NCBI GenBank assembly: GCA_016709545.1
Contig: JADJMO010000003.1
Coordinates: 1-64,000 of the forward strand
Length of the DNA stretch: 64,000 nucleotides
Source of the DNA: Myxococcales bacterium
GTDB lineage: Bacteria > Myxococcota_A > Polyangia > Polyangiales > JADJMO01
Direction of reading: 5' to 3'
Shown: positions 54,247 to 62,501 of the stretch, piece after piece
Layout: every line of letters starts with the position of its first letter
How positions within the stretch are numbered: the stretch's first letter is position 1
Program-made: the position numbers and the translations under genes
The notes under the pieces: model-generated
The model's database searches: none
Told to the model about the DNA's origin: nothing
What the model saw: the letters and a program-made list of their open reading frames with translations, nothing else

Positions 54247-55278
54247 TCACGGCGCGTCGCGGACGGCCTCGGCCTCCGGCCGCCGGAACCCCTTCGGGAA
54301 GCGCGCGAGGTAGTCGATCGCCGCCGCCCGCGCCCCCGCGGTGTCGCTCGCGCGCTGCGCCGCGACGATGCGCAGGTACGCGGCGTCCTCGGCCTTCGGG
54401 TGCGTGGGGTGCGCCACCACGAACGCCGCGAACCGCTGCGCCGCGCCGGCCGCGTCGCCCGCCCGCAGGGTCGCGAGCGCCGCCTTCAGCTCCGCACTCG
54501 CCGGGTCGCTCTCCACCGAGGCGCTCGGCGCGGGCGGTTTGTTCACCGCGGCGATCGTCGGCACCGTCGCGGGTGGCGCGGCGGCACTCGAGACCGCAGG
54601 GGCCGCGCTCGTCACGGTCACCGTCGGTGCCGGGCGCCACTCGCTCCCCGCCTTCAGCGAGACCGGCGGCGCGCCCACGAGCCGCAGGATCACCTCGCCC
54701 TCCTGCACCGCGACGTACGTCGTGTGACCGGCCTGCACCGTCACCACGAACCGCGTGCCCACGTCCTCCAGCACGCCGTCCGGCAGCGTGACCAGCAGCC
54801 GGCGGTGCGCCGTCGCGTGCACGACCTCGATCGCGAGCGACCCTTCGCGCAGGTCCACTCGCTCCACGTCGCCCTCGGTCTTGCGCGACCAGCGCGCCTC
54901 GGCGCCGGCTTCCACGCGCGCGCTCGCCACCACCGCGACGCGCGGCGGAACGACCACCGACCTTCGCCGCACCCCGACGAACACCAGCAGCGCCGCGACC
55001 GCGAGGAGCACCGGCACGAGCACGCGCAGCGAGTACCGCGAGCGCTCGCTCGCGCCGTGCGCCGCCGCGAGCAGGCGACCCCGGGCGCGTCGCACCGCGA
55101 CTTCGTCGACCGCCGGCTCCGGCAGCGCGCGCAGCGCCGTCCGTACGCGCCCGAGCTCGTCGCGCGCGGCGCGGCACTCCGCGCACTGCGCGAGGTGACG
55201 CTCGTGGCGCGCGGAATCCCCCGCGTCGAGCCGCCCGTCGTGGGCCGCCGTGACCTCCCAGAGGCGCGAGCAGCTCAT
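54247..55278 (-). CDS. anti-sigma factor with zinc motif, membrane helix and FecR domain
   Basis: A 343-residue regulator of the sigma factor encoded just upstream. The cytosolic N-terminus has the anti-sigma zinc motif H-x3-C-x2-C (HERHLAQCAECRA). One membrane helix follows (VLVPVLLAVAALLVFVGV). The periplasmic part is a FecR domain (VDLREGSLAIEVVHATAHRR, VLEDVGTRFVVTVQAGHTTY, VQEGEVILRLVGAPP), then a Pro/Ala linker and TPR-like helices (LKAALATLRAGDAAGAAQRF). ATG 55278 overlaps the sigma stop. FecR proteins pass a signal from an outer-membrane receptor to the sigma factor. A receptor gene lies in the divergent operon at 57953. Confidence 0.88.
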   Translation of the reverse strand: MSCSRLWEVTAAHDGRLDAGDSARHERHLAQCAECRAARDELGRVRTALRALPEPAVDEVAVRRARGRLLAAAHGASERSRYSLRVLVPVLLAVAALLVFVGVRRRSVVVPPRVAVVASARVEAGAEARWSRKTEGDVERVDLREGSLAIEVVHATAHRRLLVTLPDGVLEDVGTRFVVTVQAGHTTYVAVQEGEVILRLVGAPPVSLKAGSEWRPAPTVTVTSAAPAVSSAAAPPATVPTIAAVNKPPAPSASVESDPASAELKAALATLRAGDAAGAAQRFAAFVVAHPTHPKAEDAAYLRIVAAQRASDTAGARAAAIDYLARFPKGFRRPEAEAVRDAP

Positions 55279-55844
55279 GGCGTCTCCTCGGGGAGCTTGG
55301 CGGCGAGCTCCTTGCGTGCCGCGTGGAGCCGGGTCCACACCGTGCCGACCGGGATCGACAGGTTTCCGGCGATCTCCTCGCCCGAGAGCCCCTCCACCTC
55401 GAACAGCAGCACGACGACGCGCTTCTCGAAGCTCATCGCGTCGAGGGCCGCGGTCACCCCGTGCAGCGCCTCGCGCGCCTCGAGGGCCGACTCGGGCGCG
55501 GGCGTCGGGGGATCCGCGCCGAACAGGCGGTCGAGGAACCGGTGGAAGCGGGCGCCGGCGCGGCGACGCTCGGAGAGGTGCCGCGCGGCGATGCCGAGCA
55601 ACCAGGGACGACAGCTCGGTCGCCCGTCGTAGGTACCCGCGATGCGCGCGACGGTGAGGAACGTGGTGTGGGTGACGTCCTCGGCGTCGGCCTCGTTGCG
55701 GCTCGCGCGCGCCGCGAACCGCAGCACCGCCGCGTGATGCCGATCGTAGAGGCGACCGAGCGCCGAGAGCTGGCCGGCGGCCACGATCGCGAGCAGGTCG
55801 GCGTCGGTCTGCTCGGGGGTCTCGACGGCGCGCGCGCGGTTCAC
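55275..55844 (-). CDS. ECF-type sigma factor (FecI-like module)
   Basis: A 189-residue sigma factor. Region 2 is in QLSALGRLYDRHHAAVLRFA, NEADAEDVTHTTFLTVARIA and CRPWLLGIAARHLSERRR. Region 4 is in SFEKRVVVLLFEVEGLSGEE and SIPVGTVWTRLHAARKEL. GTG 55844 overlaps the stop of the upstream envelope-protein gene, and its stop overlaps the FecR-like gene, so the three form one leftward operon. The partner anti-sigma is the FecR-like protein. The inducing ligand is unknown. Confidence 0.92.
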   Translation of the reverse strand: MNRARAVETPEQTDADLLAIVAAGQLSALGRLYDRHHAAVLRFAARASRNEADAEDVTHTTFLTVARIAGTYDGRPSCRPWLLGIAARHLSERRRAGARFHRFLDRLFGADPPTPAPESALEAREALHGVTAALDAMSFEKRVVVLLFEVEGLSGEEIAGNLSIPVGTVWTRLHAARKELAAKLPEETP

Positions 55845-56806
55845 TTGCCACCCCACAGGAGGCCGAGGGAGAGGGTCGCGCTCGTCGAGGGAAAGGCCAG
55901 CAACCCTGGCGCGGGCTCCTGCGAAGTGGGCCAGCCGGCGGTGAGGTCGAGGCCCAGGTAGCCGCGCAGCGAGGCCGCGCCGCTGTCGGAGAGGCGCAGC
56001 GAGGCCACGAGGCGCGGGTCGAGGCGGGTCGAGCGGACCTCCTTCTCGCCGGGGGCCTTGAACTCCTGCGAGAGCGCGACGAGCCCGAGGCCCGCCAGCA
56101 GATCGAGCTGCATCGACCCGAGCAGCAGGCGCCGCCCGGCGACCGCGGCGACGCTCATGGACATGGTCCGGAAGCGACCGCGCGAGTCGGTGTCCGCGAG
56201 CGGGCCGCCGAGGGGCTCGTACCGGACCACCACGCCGAGGAGGCTCGGCGCCACGTGCAGCTGGGCGAGGCCTTGCAGGCCGAAGCCCGCGAAGCCAGGC
56301 GCGCCGGAGAGCCCCGCGGTCGCCGCCGCCGCGAACTCGAGCCGCGGCGTCGGCACGCTCGCAGGCGCGCTCGCCTTCGGTGCCTCGTCCTTCACCACGG
56401 GGGTGAACCGCGGCGCCACCGCGGGCTCGTCTGCCGGCGCCGCCGTCACGGCGTGGGTCGGCACGAGCACCAGCGCGTCGACCGCGTCGAGCAGGTCGTC
56501 CACGTCGTTCGCGCGCCGGATGGCCGTGCGGCCGTCCTTCAGGGTGACGATGACCACGAGCTTGCCGCCCGTCGCGAGGACGTGGACCCGTGCGCACGGA
56601 TCGGAGCCCGCGAGGTGGGCCTGCACCTTTGCTTCGAGGCCGGGGTGGAGGGCCTTGGCTTCGGCGTCCACGTCGAGCTCCGGTCCCGTACACTCCGCCG
56701 CGTGACCTGCCGACGCAGAGAGGGACCCGATCACGCACGCGGCGGCGGTGAGCCACCCCGTGAGGGGGGCCCCACGCTTCTGCCAGCGGGCGGTGCCGAG
56801 CGCCAT
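55841..56806 (-). CDS. exported envelope protein of the sigma/FecR operon
   Basis: A 321-residue protein. ATG 56806 has GGGAGAG directly before it; GTG 56827 is an alternative. The signal peptide is LTAAACVIGSLSASAGHA. The first domain (ELDVDAEAKALHPGLEAKV, DVDDLLDAVDALVLVP) resembles that of the product at 25220. The second half is strand-rich with Gly (LLGSMQLDLLAGLGLVALSQ, LDLTAGWPTSQ, TSATLSLGLLWGGK), indicating a barrel-like outer-membrane protein. It leads the sigma/FecR operon and may be part of the sensing path. No ligand is evident. Confidence 0.72.
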   Translation of the reverse strand: MALGTARWQKRGAPLTGWLTAAACVIGSLSASAGHAAECTGPELDVDAEAKALHPGLEAKVQAHLAGSDPCARVHVLATGGKLVVIVTLKDGRTAIRRANDVDDLLDAVDALVLVPTHAVTAAPADEPAVAPRFTPVVKDEAPKASAPASVPTPRLEFAAAATAGLSGAPGFAGFGLQGLAQLHVAPSLLGVVVRYEPLGGPLADTDSRGRFRTMSMSVAAVAGRRLLLGSMQLDLLAGLGLVALSQEFKAPGEKEVRSTRLDPRLVASLRLSDSGAASLRGYLGLDLTAGWPTSQEPAPGLLAFPSTSATLSLGLLWGGK

Positions 56807-56859
56807 CTCTCCCTGTATTCGCCGCACGGGGCGAAAACCTTCATGGGGTCGCGAAGGTC

Positions 56860-56875
56860 GGCCGGGGCACCGGCC
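56860..56875 (+). promoter_or_regulatory. hairpin GGCCGG-GGCA-CCGGCC before the sigma-TonB reading frame
   Basis: A perfect 6-bp inverted repeat with a four-base loop lies 11 bp before ATG 56887, in the 80 bp between the divergent operons. A second inverted repeat (CCTTC/GAAGG) lies just upstream. It could affect translation of the downstream gene or be a regulator site. Confidence 0.3.
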
Positions 56876-56886
56876 AACTCCCTTTC

Positions 56887-57952
56887 ATGTACCCCGACCC
56901 GGGGGGGCCGTCGATCATGGCCCTCCTCGCGGACCCGACTTTCCGGCGCCGCCTCGTCCTCCTCGCCACCCGCGTCGTGCGCGATCCGACCGAGGCCGAG
57001 GACTGCGTGCAAGAGGCCGCCCTCGTCGCCTCCCGCGCGGCCGAGAGCTGCACCTCGCAGCCCAGGGCCTGGCTCACCCAGATCGTGGTCAACACCTGTC
57101 GCATGCGGTTGCGGGCCCAGCGTCGTCAACGTCGCGGTGGGGGCGTGCACCACGTGACGCTCGACGACGCCCTGTCCGCGGGCCCCTCCAACCCCGAGAC
57201 CGATCTGCTCGCCAAGGAGTTCGCCGAGCAGGTGCAGCGCGGCGTCGAGGGGCTCCGCGAGATCGACCTCGCCATCCTCGAGCGCTCGGCGGACGGCGAG
57301 GCCGCCGCGACCATCGCCCGCGACCTCGACACCACCGTCTCGGCCCTGAAATCCCGCCTGTTCCGGGCGCGGCGCTCGATCTCCGCGCAGCTCGGGGTGG
57401 ACGTCGCGCGGCTCGCCGTGGCCTCGGCCCTCGCGTTCGCCGCGGTCTCGATCGTCCCGAACGCGCGCGCGCAGGTCCCCACGACCAAGGACAAGGCACC
57501 GAAGGCCGTGCTGGTCGCGCCGAAGCTCACGTCGGACGCCGACGTCCCCTATCCAGCCGGCGCGAAGGGCGACGCGGTCGTCGTGCTGGTCCTCGTGATC
57601 GAGAAGGACGGCTCGGTGGGCTCGGCGAAGGCCGAGGAGGGCGAGGCGCCGTTCGTCGAGGCGGCCGTCTCCGCCGCGCTCACCTGGAAGTTCGAGCCGG
57701 CGACCCGCGACGGCGCGCCCATCGTCGCGACGATCCGCTTCAAGGTCACCTTCACCGAGCCCGTCGTCGTCGCGCCGCCGCCGCCCGATCCCGTGGTGGT
57801 GCCCGACGCGACGCCCACGCCGAAGCCACTGCCGCCGCTCGTCCCGAAGAAGAAGGCCGACGTGGCGCCGATCGTCGACCTCACGGTCGAGGGCGAGAAG
57901 CTCCCGCCGGCAGCGACGTCGTTCACGCGGGCCGAGGTGCGCGAGCTCCCCT
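56887..57952 (+). CDS. ECF sigma factor continuous in frame with signal-like helix and TonB C-terminal domain
   Basis: An unusual frame of about 355 residues before a frameshift. Residues 15-170 are an ECF sigma factor (RRRLVLLATRVVRDPTEAED, QPRAWLTQIVVNTCRMRLR, IARDLDTTVSALKSRLFRAR). Residues 175-195 are a hydrophobic signal-like helix ending in NARA. Residues about 205-290 are a TonB C-terminal domain (VPYPAGAKGDAVVVLVLVI, EKDGSVGSAKAEEGE, AALTWKFEPATRDGAPIVA). GTG 57397 or 57418 could start a secreted TonB-receptor protein in the same frame. I see no stop between the parts. ATG 56887 or 56917 starts the sigma part. An extra T near 57952 shifts the frame into the receptor. Confidence 0.8.
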
Positions 57953-59668
57953 GGCGCGTTCGGCGACCCGTTTCGCGCGATCGAGGCCATGCCGGGGGTC
58001 ACGCCCATCGTCTCGGGCATCCCGTTCTTCTACGTGCGCGGCGCGCCGCCCGGCAACGTGGGCTACTTCCTCGACGGCATCCGCGTGCCTTACCTCTACC
58101 ACGTGGGCCTCGGCCCCTCGGTCGTGCACCCGGGCATCGTCGAGCACGTGGATCTGCACCCCGGTGGCTACCCGGCGCGCTTCGGTCGCTACGCGGGCGG
58201 CATCGTCACCGGCGAGACCACCGAGCCGCGCACCCAGCTGCACGGCGAGGCCAACATCCGCGTGTTCGACCTCGGCGCGCTCGCCGAGACGGGCTTCGCC
58301 GACGGCCGGGGCACGGCGCTCGTCGGCTTCCGTTACTCGTACACCGCGGCGGTGCTCTCGCTGATCGCCAAGGACACCAAGCTCGACTACCGCGACTACC
58401 AGGCCCGCATCACCTGGGACCTCGGCCCTCGCGACCGACTCACCGCGTTCGCGTTCGGCGCCTACGATCTCCTCGGGCGCATCCAGGACGACACCCTCGG
58501 GATCCTCTTCGGCTCGGAGTTCTACCGCCTCGATCTGCGCTGGGATCACCACGCCGAGGACGGTACCCGGCTGCGCGTCGCGGTGACCGGTGGCTGGGAG
58601 CAGACCCGCATCGAGGAGCAGCGCAACGCCAGCGATCGCCTGCTCGGCACCCGGATCGACCTGCGCAAGCCGCTCTCCAGGAAGGTGCTCCTGCGCGCGG
58701 GGGCCGACTTCGTCTCCGACCGATACGGCGCGAGCACGCCCACCTACGCCGACCCGGACGACCCGACGACGAAGCGCGCCGCGGCGCTGTTCCCCCCGCG
58801 CACCGATCTCGCGGGCGGTCTGCGCTTCGACGTCGTCGCCGACCTCGGCGGGGTGGAGGTGACCCCGGGGGTGCGGGTCGACTTCTATCGCTCGGGCACC
58901 ACCACCGTCCCGGCGGTCGACCCGCGCCTCGCCCTGCGATTCCCGGTGGGAAAGCGGGCTCGCATCGTGCAGACCTATGGCCTCGCCCACCAGCCGCCCT
59001 CGTTCGTGGTGCCGGTTCCGGGCCTCGCGCCTGGCACCTTGGCCGATGGGCTGCAGACTGCACTGCAGGCGAGCGCGGGCCTCGAGTTCGACCTCCCCCT
59101 CGACTTCAGCGCGACGACCACCGTGTTCCACAATGCCTTCTTCGCCATGACCGACGCGATCGGCACCGCCAACGCCAACGTGGACGCGGGCGCCCTCGGG
59201 TCCCAGCGCAGCGCGGGGCGCGCCTACGGCCTCGAGGTGTTCGTGCGCCGCAAGCTCACCAAGAAGCTCGGTGGCTTCGTCTCGTACACGCTGTCGCGCT
59301 CCGAGCGGACCCTGAACGGGCTCACCTTCCCCGCGTCGTTCGACCGGACCCACGTGGGCAACGCCGCGCTCGCCTACGACCTCGGTCGCAACTGGCGCGT
59401 GGGCGCGCGGCTCATGTTCTACACCGGTGCGCCGAGCCTGATCCGGTCGCGGGGCCTCCTGACTCCACCCCCGGTGCAGACCCCGGATCGCGACCCCTCG
59501 TTCTATCGGATCGACGTGCGGCTCGAGAAGCGCTGGTGGATCACCGAGAAGGCGTGGCTCTCGTTCGTGGCCGAGATGCTCAACGCGACGCTGCACAAGG
59601 AGGTCGTGAGCGGCCAGGAGATCGGCCCGGTCAGCATTCCGAGCCTCGGGCTCGAGGGGGCGCTGTGA
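57953..59668 (+). CDS. TonB-dependent outer-membrane receptor (plug and barrel)
   Basis: The continuation of the preceding gene. LPGAFGDPFRAIEAMPGVTP opens the plug when one T is removed at 57952. The plug has SGIPFFYVRGAPPGNVGYFL, DGIRVPYLYHVGLGPSVVHP and GGYPARFGRYAGGIVTGET. About 500 residues of beta-barrel follow (GTALVGFRYSYTAAVLSLIA, LRWDHHAEDGTRLRVAVTGG, LGGFVSYTLSRSERTLNGL) and end near VSIPSLGLEGAL. In Myxococcota such receptors carry a fused TonB C-terminal domain, as seen here. The frame is open to TGA 59666-59668. GTG 59665 of the next lipoprotein gene overlaps. The transported ligand is unknown. Confidence 0.86.
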   Translation, partial: GAFGDPFRAIEAMPGVTPIVSGIPFFYVRGAPPGNVGYFLDGIRVPYLYHVGLGPSVVHPGIVEHVDLHPGGYPARFGRYAGGIVTGETTEPRTQLHGEANIRVFDLGALAETGFADGRGTALVGFRYSYTAAVLSLIAKDTKLDYRDYQARITWDLGPRDRLTAFAFGAYDLLGRIQDDTLGILFGSEFYRLDLRWDHHAEDGTRLRVAVTGGWEQTRIEEQRNASDRLLGTRIDLRKPLSRKVLLRAGADFVSDRYGASTPTYADPDDPTTKRAAALFPPRTDLAGGLRFDVVADLGGVEVTPGVRVDFYRSGTTTVPAVDPRLALRFPVGKRARIVQTYGLAHQPPSFVVPVPGLAPGTLADGLQTALQASAGLEFDLPLDFSATTTVFHNAFFAMTDAIGTANANVDAGALGSQRSAGRAYGLEVFVRRKLTKKLGGFVSYTLSRSERTLNGLTFPASFDRTHVGNAALAYDLGRNWRVGARLMFYTGAPSLIRSRGLLTPPPVQTPDRDPSFYRIDVRLEKRWWITEKAWLSFVAEMLNATLHKEVVSGQEIGPVSIPSLGLEGAL

Positions 59669-60576
59669 GCCGGCGCTGGTTGCTCGCGCTCGTGTTCGCG
59701 CCGTCATGTCTGCCCGTCGACACGCGCCCTCCGCCGAGCGAGGTGCTCGTGCGCTTCGTCGGCAGCGCCGCGGTCGACAAGGGCCTCGTCACCGCCGACG
59801 GCTGGGCGCTGACGTTCGACGAGTACCTCGTCTCGTTCGGCAACCCGACGCTCGCGGGGGACGGCTGCAACCAGTACTCCGACGCGGGGTATCGACGCAT
59901 CTTCGACGGGCGCGTGGTCGAGCCGCAGAAGGTCGGCCTCGGCTACGCCCTCGGCTCGTGCTTCGCGCGGGGGCGGCTGGCCAATCCGAACGGCGATTCG
60001 CTCCTCGGGATCAACGTGACCGAGGCGCACAAGGCCTTCGTCCGCACGCCCGGGGTCGACGCGTTCAACGCCGAACCCGCCGGCACCACCGTGTGGGTGA
60101 AGGGCAAGGCCGACAAGGCCGGCGTCACCAAGACCTTCGCGTTCGCCTGGCGGACGCGGCGGGTGCAGCTGCAGGACTGCGCGCGGACGGTCAGCGCAAG
60201 GCCGAGCCTCTCCGCGCTCACCGGGGCGCCTCTCACCCTCGATTTCCATTTCCACCCCGAAGCGCCGTTCCGCGCCCACCTCGACCCCGCGAAGCCCGAG
60301 CTCCACTTCCAGCCGTTCGCGCGGGCCGACGACGACGGCGACAAGAACGGCGAGGTCACGCTCGACGAACTCGTGGCGGTCCCGATCGAGAAGCTCGGCC
60401 TCCCGCCCGACGATCTCGTCCCACCCAACGACGCGGGGGTGACGACGAGCCCGTTCAAGACCTTCGCCGACTACGTCTGGGTCGGGATGTTCCCGCAGCT
60501 CATGACCTACGGACCCGAGGGCCCCTGTCAGGTCCCCCTCACGACCAACCGTCCGGGTGGCGGCGGTCCGTTCTGA
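59665..60576 (+). CDS. lipoprotein partner of the TonB receptor with EF-hand-like loop
   Basis: A 303-residue lipoprotein (signal WLLALVFAPSC). GTG 59665 overlaps the receptor stop. The mature domain has several cysteines (GDGCNQYSDAGYRRIFDGR, GYALGSCFARGRL), a His-rich strand (FHFHPEAPF) and an EF-hand-like loop (DDGDKNGEVTLDEL). A role in metal or ligand capture for the receptor is possible. It shares the operon with the receptor. Confidence 0.73.
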   Translation: MSRRWLLALVFAPSCLPVDTRPPPSEVLVRFVGSAAVDKGLVTADGWALTFDEYLVSFGNPTLAGDGCNQYSDAGYRRIFDGRVVEPQKVGLGYALGSCFARGRLANPNGDSLLGINVTEAHKAFVRTPGVDAFNAEPAGTTVWVKGKADKAGVTKTFAFAWRTRRVQLQDCARTVSARPSLSALTGAPLTLDFHFHPEAPFRAHLDPAKPELHFQPFARADDDGDKNGEVTLDELVAVPIEKLGLPPDDLVPPNDAGVTTSPFKTFADYVWVGMFPQLMTYGPEGPCQVPLTTNRPGGGGPF

Positions 60577-60714
60577 GCCATCCCGACACAGCGGGGCAAT
60601 CCGGAGCGGAGGACCGGACGGGGACGGTCCGGGAGCGACGAGGTCATCGGGCGCGGCGACCGCTGCATGCGCGACGCGATCACGGCGCGGCACGACCGGT
60701 GCAGCCCGCCCGGC

Positions 60715-61188
60715 ATGGACCATGTGACCTACGGGCTGTTCGACGAACGACGTCACGCTCTGCGCGCAAGGGACGCGTTGCTCGCGCTCCCGGTCGGCGC
60801 GCACCACCGCTGTCGGGTCCTCGTCGAGCACGGACGCCTCGACGAAGGATTGCTCGGCATCCTCGAGACCGGGGCCACGCAAGGGCTCCGGCGCGGCGCG
60901 CTCCTCGGCGGTCTCCTCGGCGCGGTGCTCGGAGTGTTCGCGGCCGACGCGATCGGAGGCCCTTTCGGCGCCGTCGGCCTCGCGCTGTTGCTCGCCACGC
61001 AGGGCGGGCTCTGGGGTGCGTTGACGGCGGCTGGCTCGAACGAGCGAACGCTCGAAGAGCTCCGTCCCCAGATCGCGAAGGGCAAGACCTTGTTGATCGT
61101 CGAGGCGCCCACCTTGGCCGTGCTCGAAGAGGTGGACGCGACGCTGTTCCGCCACGCAGGACTCGTCCGCCACAAGGCCCCGCTCTGA
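60715..61188 (+). CDS. membrane-associated small protein with Gly-rich hydrophobic segment
   Basis: A 157-residue protein from ATG 60715 (MDHVTYGLFDERRHALRARD). An N-terminal alpha/beta part is followed by a Gly/Ala-rich hydrophobic stretch of about 50 residues (ALLGGLLGAVLGVFAADAIG, AVGLALLLATQGGLWGALTA) that may form two helices, then a short alpha/beta end (TLLIVEAPTLAVLEEVDATL). The layout resembles general-stress/DUF1269-like proteins, a weak call. ATG 60667 in frame is less likely. Confidence 0.6.
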   Translation: MDHVTYGLFDERRHALRARDALLALPVGAHHRCRVLVEHGRLDEGLLGILETGATQGLRRGALLGGLLGAVLGVFAADAIGGPFGAVGLALLLATQGGLWGALTAAGSNERTLEELRPQIAKGKTLLIVEAPTLAVLEEVDATLFRHAGLVRHKAPL

Positions 61189-61217
61189 GGTGGAACGTTC
61201 GTTGCTCGAGAGAGAAC

Positions 61218-61487
61218 ATGGGCAAGCTCACCCTCGGCATCGCGGTCTTCGGAGCCGGTCTGCTGATCGGGTTCGCCTTCGGGGTCGGGCTCCCGCGCAC
61301 CGCTCACCCCGCGCACGTCACGCTCGCTTCGACCGAGGTGACCTGGCAGCTCCTCCCCGTGCTGGTCGAGCCACCCTCGGAGCACCCGCCGGCCTCGCGG
61401 GTGCGGTCTCGCGGGGAGGGCGCCGTGCTGCCACCGGCGTCGAGCGGCGAACCACCCGACGTGTTGTCGCGACCCCCGGACGCGTAG
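61218..61487 (+). CDS. small membrane-anchored protein
   Basis: An 89-residue protein with one N-terminal hydrophobic helix (LTLGIAVFGAGLLIGFAFGV) and a Pro/Ser/Glu-rich tail (PPSEHPPASRVRSRGEGAVL). A GAGAGA tract 5 bp before ATG 61218 can serve as ribosome site. No family is recognised. It lies 29 bp after the preceding gene and may share its transcript. Confidence 0.5.
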   Translation: MGKLTLGIAVFGAGLLIGFAFGVGLPRTAHPAHVTLASTEVTWQLLPVLVEPPSEHPPASRVRSRGEGAVLPPASSGEPPDVLSRPPDA

Positions 61488-61575
61488 CGAGCACCTCGCC
61501 GCGGGTCGATCCGAGGCCGAAAGATGGCCCGGCCCTGACCGCCCCCTGACAGCCCGATCCCTACCTTGGACGCCC

Positions 61576-62454
61576 ATGAGCGGCGTCGTCGAGGAGCAGG
61601 CCGAGGGACCGGGGCGTCACCGCATCGCGTGGCTGCGGTCTTCTCCGTTCTTCATCGTCCACCTCGCGGCGGTGATCGGCGTCGCCAAGCTCGGGTGGTC
61701 GTGGAAGGGCTTCGCGCTCGCCATGGCCCTCTACTACGTGCGCATGTTCGGCGTGACCGCCGGCTACCACCGCTACTTCTCGCACCGCTCGTTCCGCACG
61801 AGCCGCGTGATGCAGTTCCTGTTCGCCGTCCTCGCCGAGACCAGCGCGCAGAAGGGCGTGCTCTGGTGGGCGAGCCACCACCGCGTCCACCACCGCTTCT
61901 CCGACCAGCCCGGCGACGTGCACTCGGCCAAGCGCGAGGGGTTCCTGTGGAGCCACCTCGGGTGGATCCTCTCGTACCGCTACGAGGCCACCGACCGCGA
62001 CAAGATCAAGGATCTCACCAAGTACCCCGAGCTCGTGCTCGTCGATCGCTACTGGTGGGTGTTCCCGACCGCGCTCGGCGTCGGCCTGTTCCTCGTGGGC
62101 GGCTCGTTCGCCCTCGTGTGGGGCCTCTTCGTCTCCACCACGCTGCTCTGGCACGGCACGTTCGCCATCAACTCGCTCACCCACATGTTCGGGCGCCGTC
62201 GCTACACGACCACCGACAACAGTAAGAACAGCCTGATCCTCGCCCTGATCACCATGGGCGAGGGCTGGCACAACAACCACCACTACTACCAGCGCGCCGC
62301 GCGCCAGGGGTTCTACTGGTGGGAGATCGATCTCAGCTTCTACGTGCTCAAGGCGATGGAGGCGCTCGGCCTCGTGTGGGACCTCCACGCACCGCCGGTC
62401 CACGTCCGCGAGTCGAACAAGATCGCCGGGCTCGCGCCGATCAGCCCTCCCTGA
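61576..62454 (+). CDS. acyl-CoA/fatty-acid delta-9-type desaturase
   Basis: A 292-residue membrane di-iron enzyme that introduces a cis double bond into fatty acyl chains. The three histidine boxes are HRYFSH, HRVHH and HNNHH (in GEGWHNNHHYYQRAARQG), and the fourth conserved element is NSLTHMFGRRRYTTTDNSKN. Four membrane helices are predicted, among them FFIVHLAAVIGVAKLGW and WWVFPTALGVGLFLVGG. Of bacterial types it matches the acyl-CoA-like group. The exact regiospecificity cannot be read from the sequence. It stands as a single gene. Confidence 0.94.
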   Translation: MSGVVEEQAEGPGRHRIAWLRSSPFFIVHLAAVIGVAKLGWSWKGFALAMALYYVRMFGVTAGYHRYFSHRSFRTSRVMQFLFAVLAETSAQKGVLWWASHHRVHHRFSDQPGDVHSAKREGFLWSHLGWILSYRYEATDRDKIKDLTKYPELVLVDRYWWVFPTALGVGLFLVGGSFALVWGLFVSTTLLWHGTFAINSLTHMFGRRRYTTTDNSKNSLILALITMGEGWHNNHHYYQRAARQGFYWWEIDLSFYVLKAMEALGLVWDLHAPPVHVRESNKIAGLAPISPP

Positions 62455-62501
62455 AGCGACCACGCGCCGCGTCTTGAACGGCGCGCCAGACTCGTGTTGC
62501 G

